64,000 nucleotides of DNA from Microcebus murinus (Eukaryota > Chordata > Mammalia > Primates > Cheirogaleidae). Below, one piece after another: positions 63,696 to 64,000 of this stretch (position 1 is the first letter of the stretch; each line of letters opens with the position of its first letter). The stretch lies in assembly GCF_040939455.1 (NCBI RefSeq), contig NC_134119.1, forward strand, positions 15,798,501 through 15,862,500, written 5' to 3'. A model generated the notes under the pieces. The model did no database searches. It was not told where the DNA came from and was given only the letters and a program-made list of their open reading frames with translations. A program made the position numbers and the translations under genes.

Positions 63696-64000
63696 ACAAA
63701 GATAGTTGTCTTCAAGTTCATGTCATTATTCAATAAACCTATGGATTATTCCCTAGAGGTCTCAGGAGATCAAAAATAAGTGGAAAAATTGATGATCTTT
63801 CATATAGAAGGTCAACTATATTGTAAAGATTCACCAGAACCTAGGCTTGAGTTACCAATAGGTAGTAACGTGACGAATCATAACTAGACCTAAGAGAGCA
63901 TCAGTGGAGTATCACTGTCACCAGTTCCAAACCAGGGGAATGGAAGTCTGGAGGCTTTTTACATTTACTCAAATGTAAATGTAAATCTAGATCTAGCATC
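63696..64000. other. Unique intergenic DNA to the window edge
   Basis: No repeat or gene is recognised. The last 50 bases contain a small repeated word (aatgtaaatgtaaatctagatctag). Confidence 0.35.

Overview
The window is nuclear DNA of a mammal, and the repeats point to a strepsirrhine primate (lemur, loris or galago group). MIR, L2, L1M and hAT-Charlie relics and MaLR-type LTRs give a placental background. Five Alu-derived elements make it a primate. The Alu at 22237-22565 has a right arm carrying the segment built around 'agttggccaattaattt', which I associate with strepsirrhine Alus and not with human or ape Alus. There are no bacterial features, rRNA or tRNA genes, or CRISPR arrays.

Layout. 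Bases 1-2489 read as the last part of an intron of a plus-strand gene. A good splice acceptor ends at 2489 and is followed by an open frame of 52 codons to a TAG at 2646-2648. This is either the 3'-terminal coding exon or an internal exon using the GTGAGT at 2587. I do not recognise the protein. From about 2650 to 64000 I can support no functional gene. The only other gene-derived sequence is a broken processed copy of cyclophilin A (PPIA) at 40293-40938. It has a GTG in place of the start codon, an in-frame TAA at codon 7 and an internal deletion.

The remaining ~61 kb is a gene desert of interspersed repeats and unique sequence. Repeats include Alus at about 5.8, 17.4, 22.2, 38.1 and 49.6 kb; L1 pieces at 11.6, 18.1, 21.0, 39.1, 49.7 and 58.5 kb; L2-like LINE pieces at 8.7, 17.0, 23.5, 34.3, 51.1 and 52.0 kb; LTRs at 28.0, 52.4, 60.7 and 63.3 kb; about ten MIRs; and three hAT-Charlie elements, two with clear 8-bp target duplications. 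Simple sequence is plentiful. The extreme case is an uninterrupted 649-nt pyrimidine run at 60036-60684.

Some unique stretches look like distal regulatory DNA, being A/T-balanced and rich in homeodomain, POU and SOX-like words. They lie near 3.9-4.2, 20.1-20.4, 29.0-29.6, 35.4-35.9, 48.0-48.4 and 62.0-62.6 kb. The best is at 35.4-35.9 kb, where a ~107-bp module occurs twice, exactly 316 bp apart, about 70% identical without gaps, with a POU-octamer-like ATTTGC core in both copies. No alignment could be run, so all enhancer calls are inference. No new multi-gene system is visible here.
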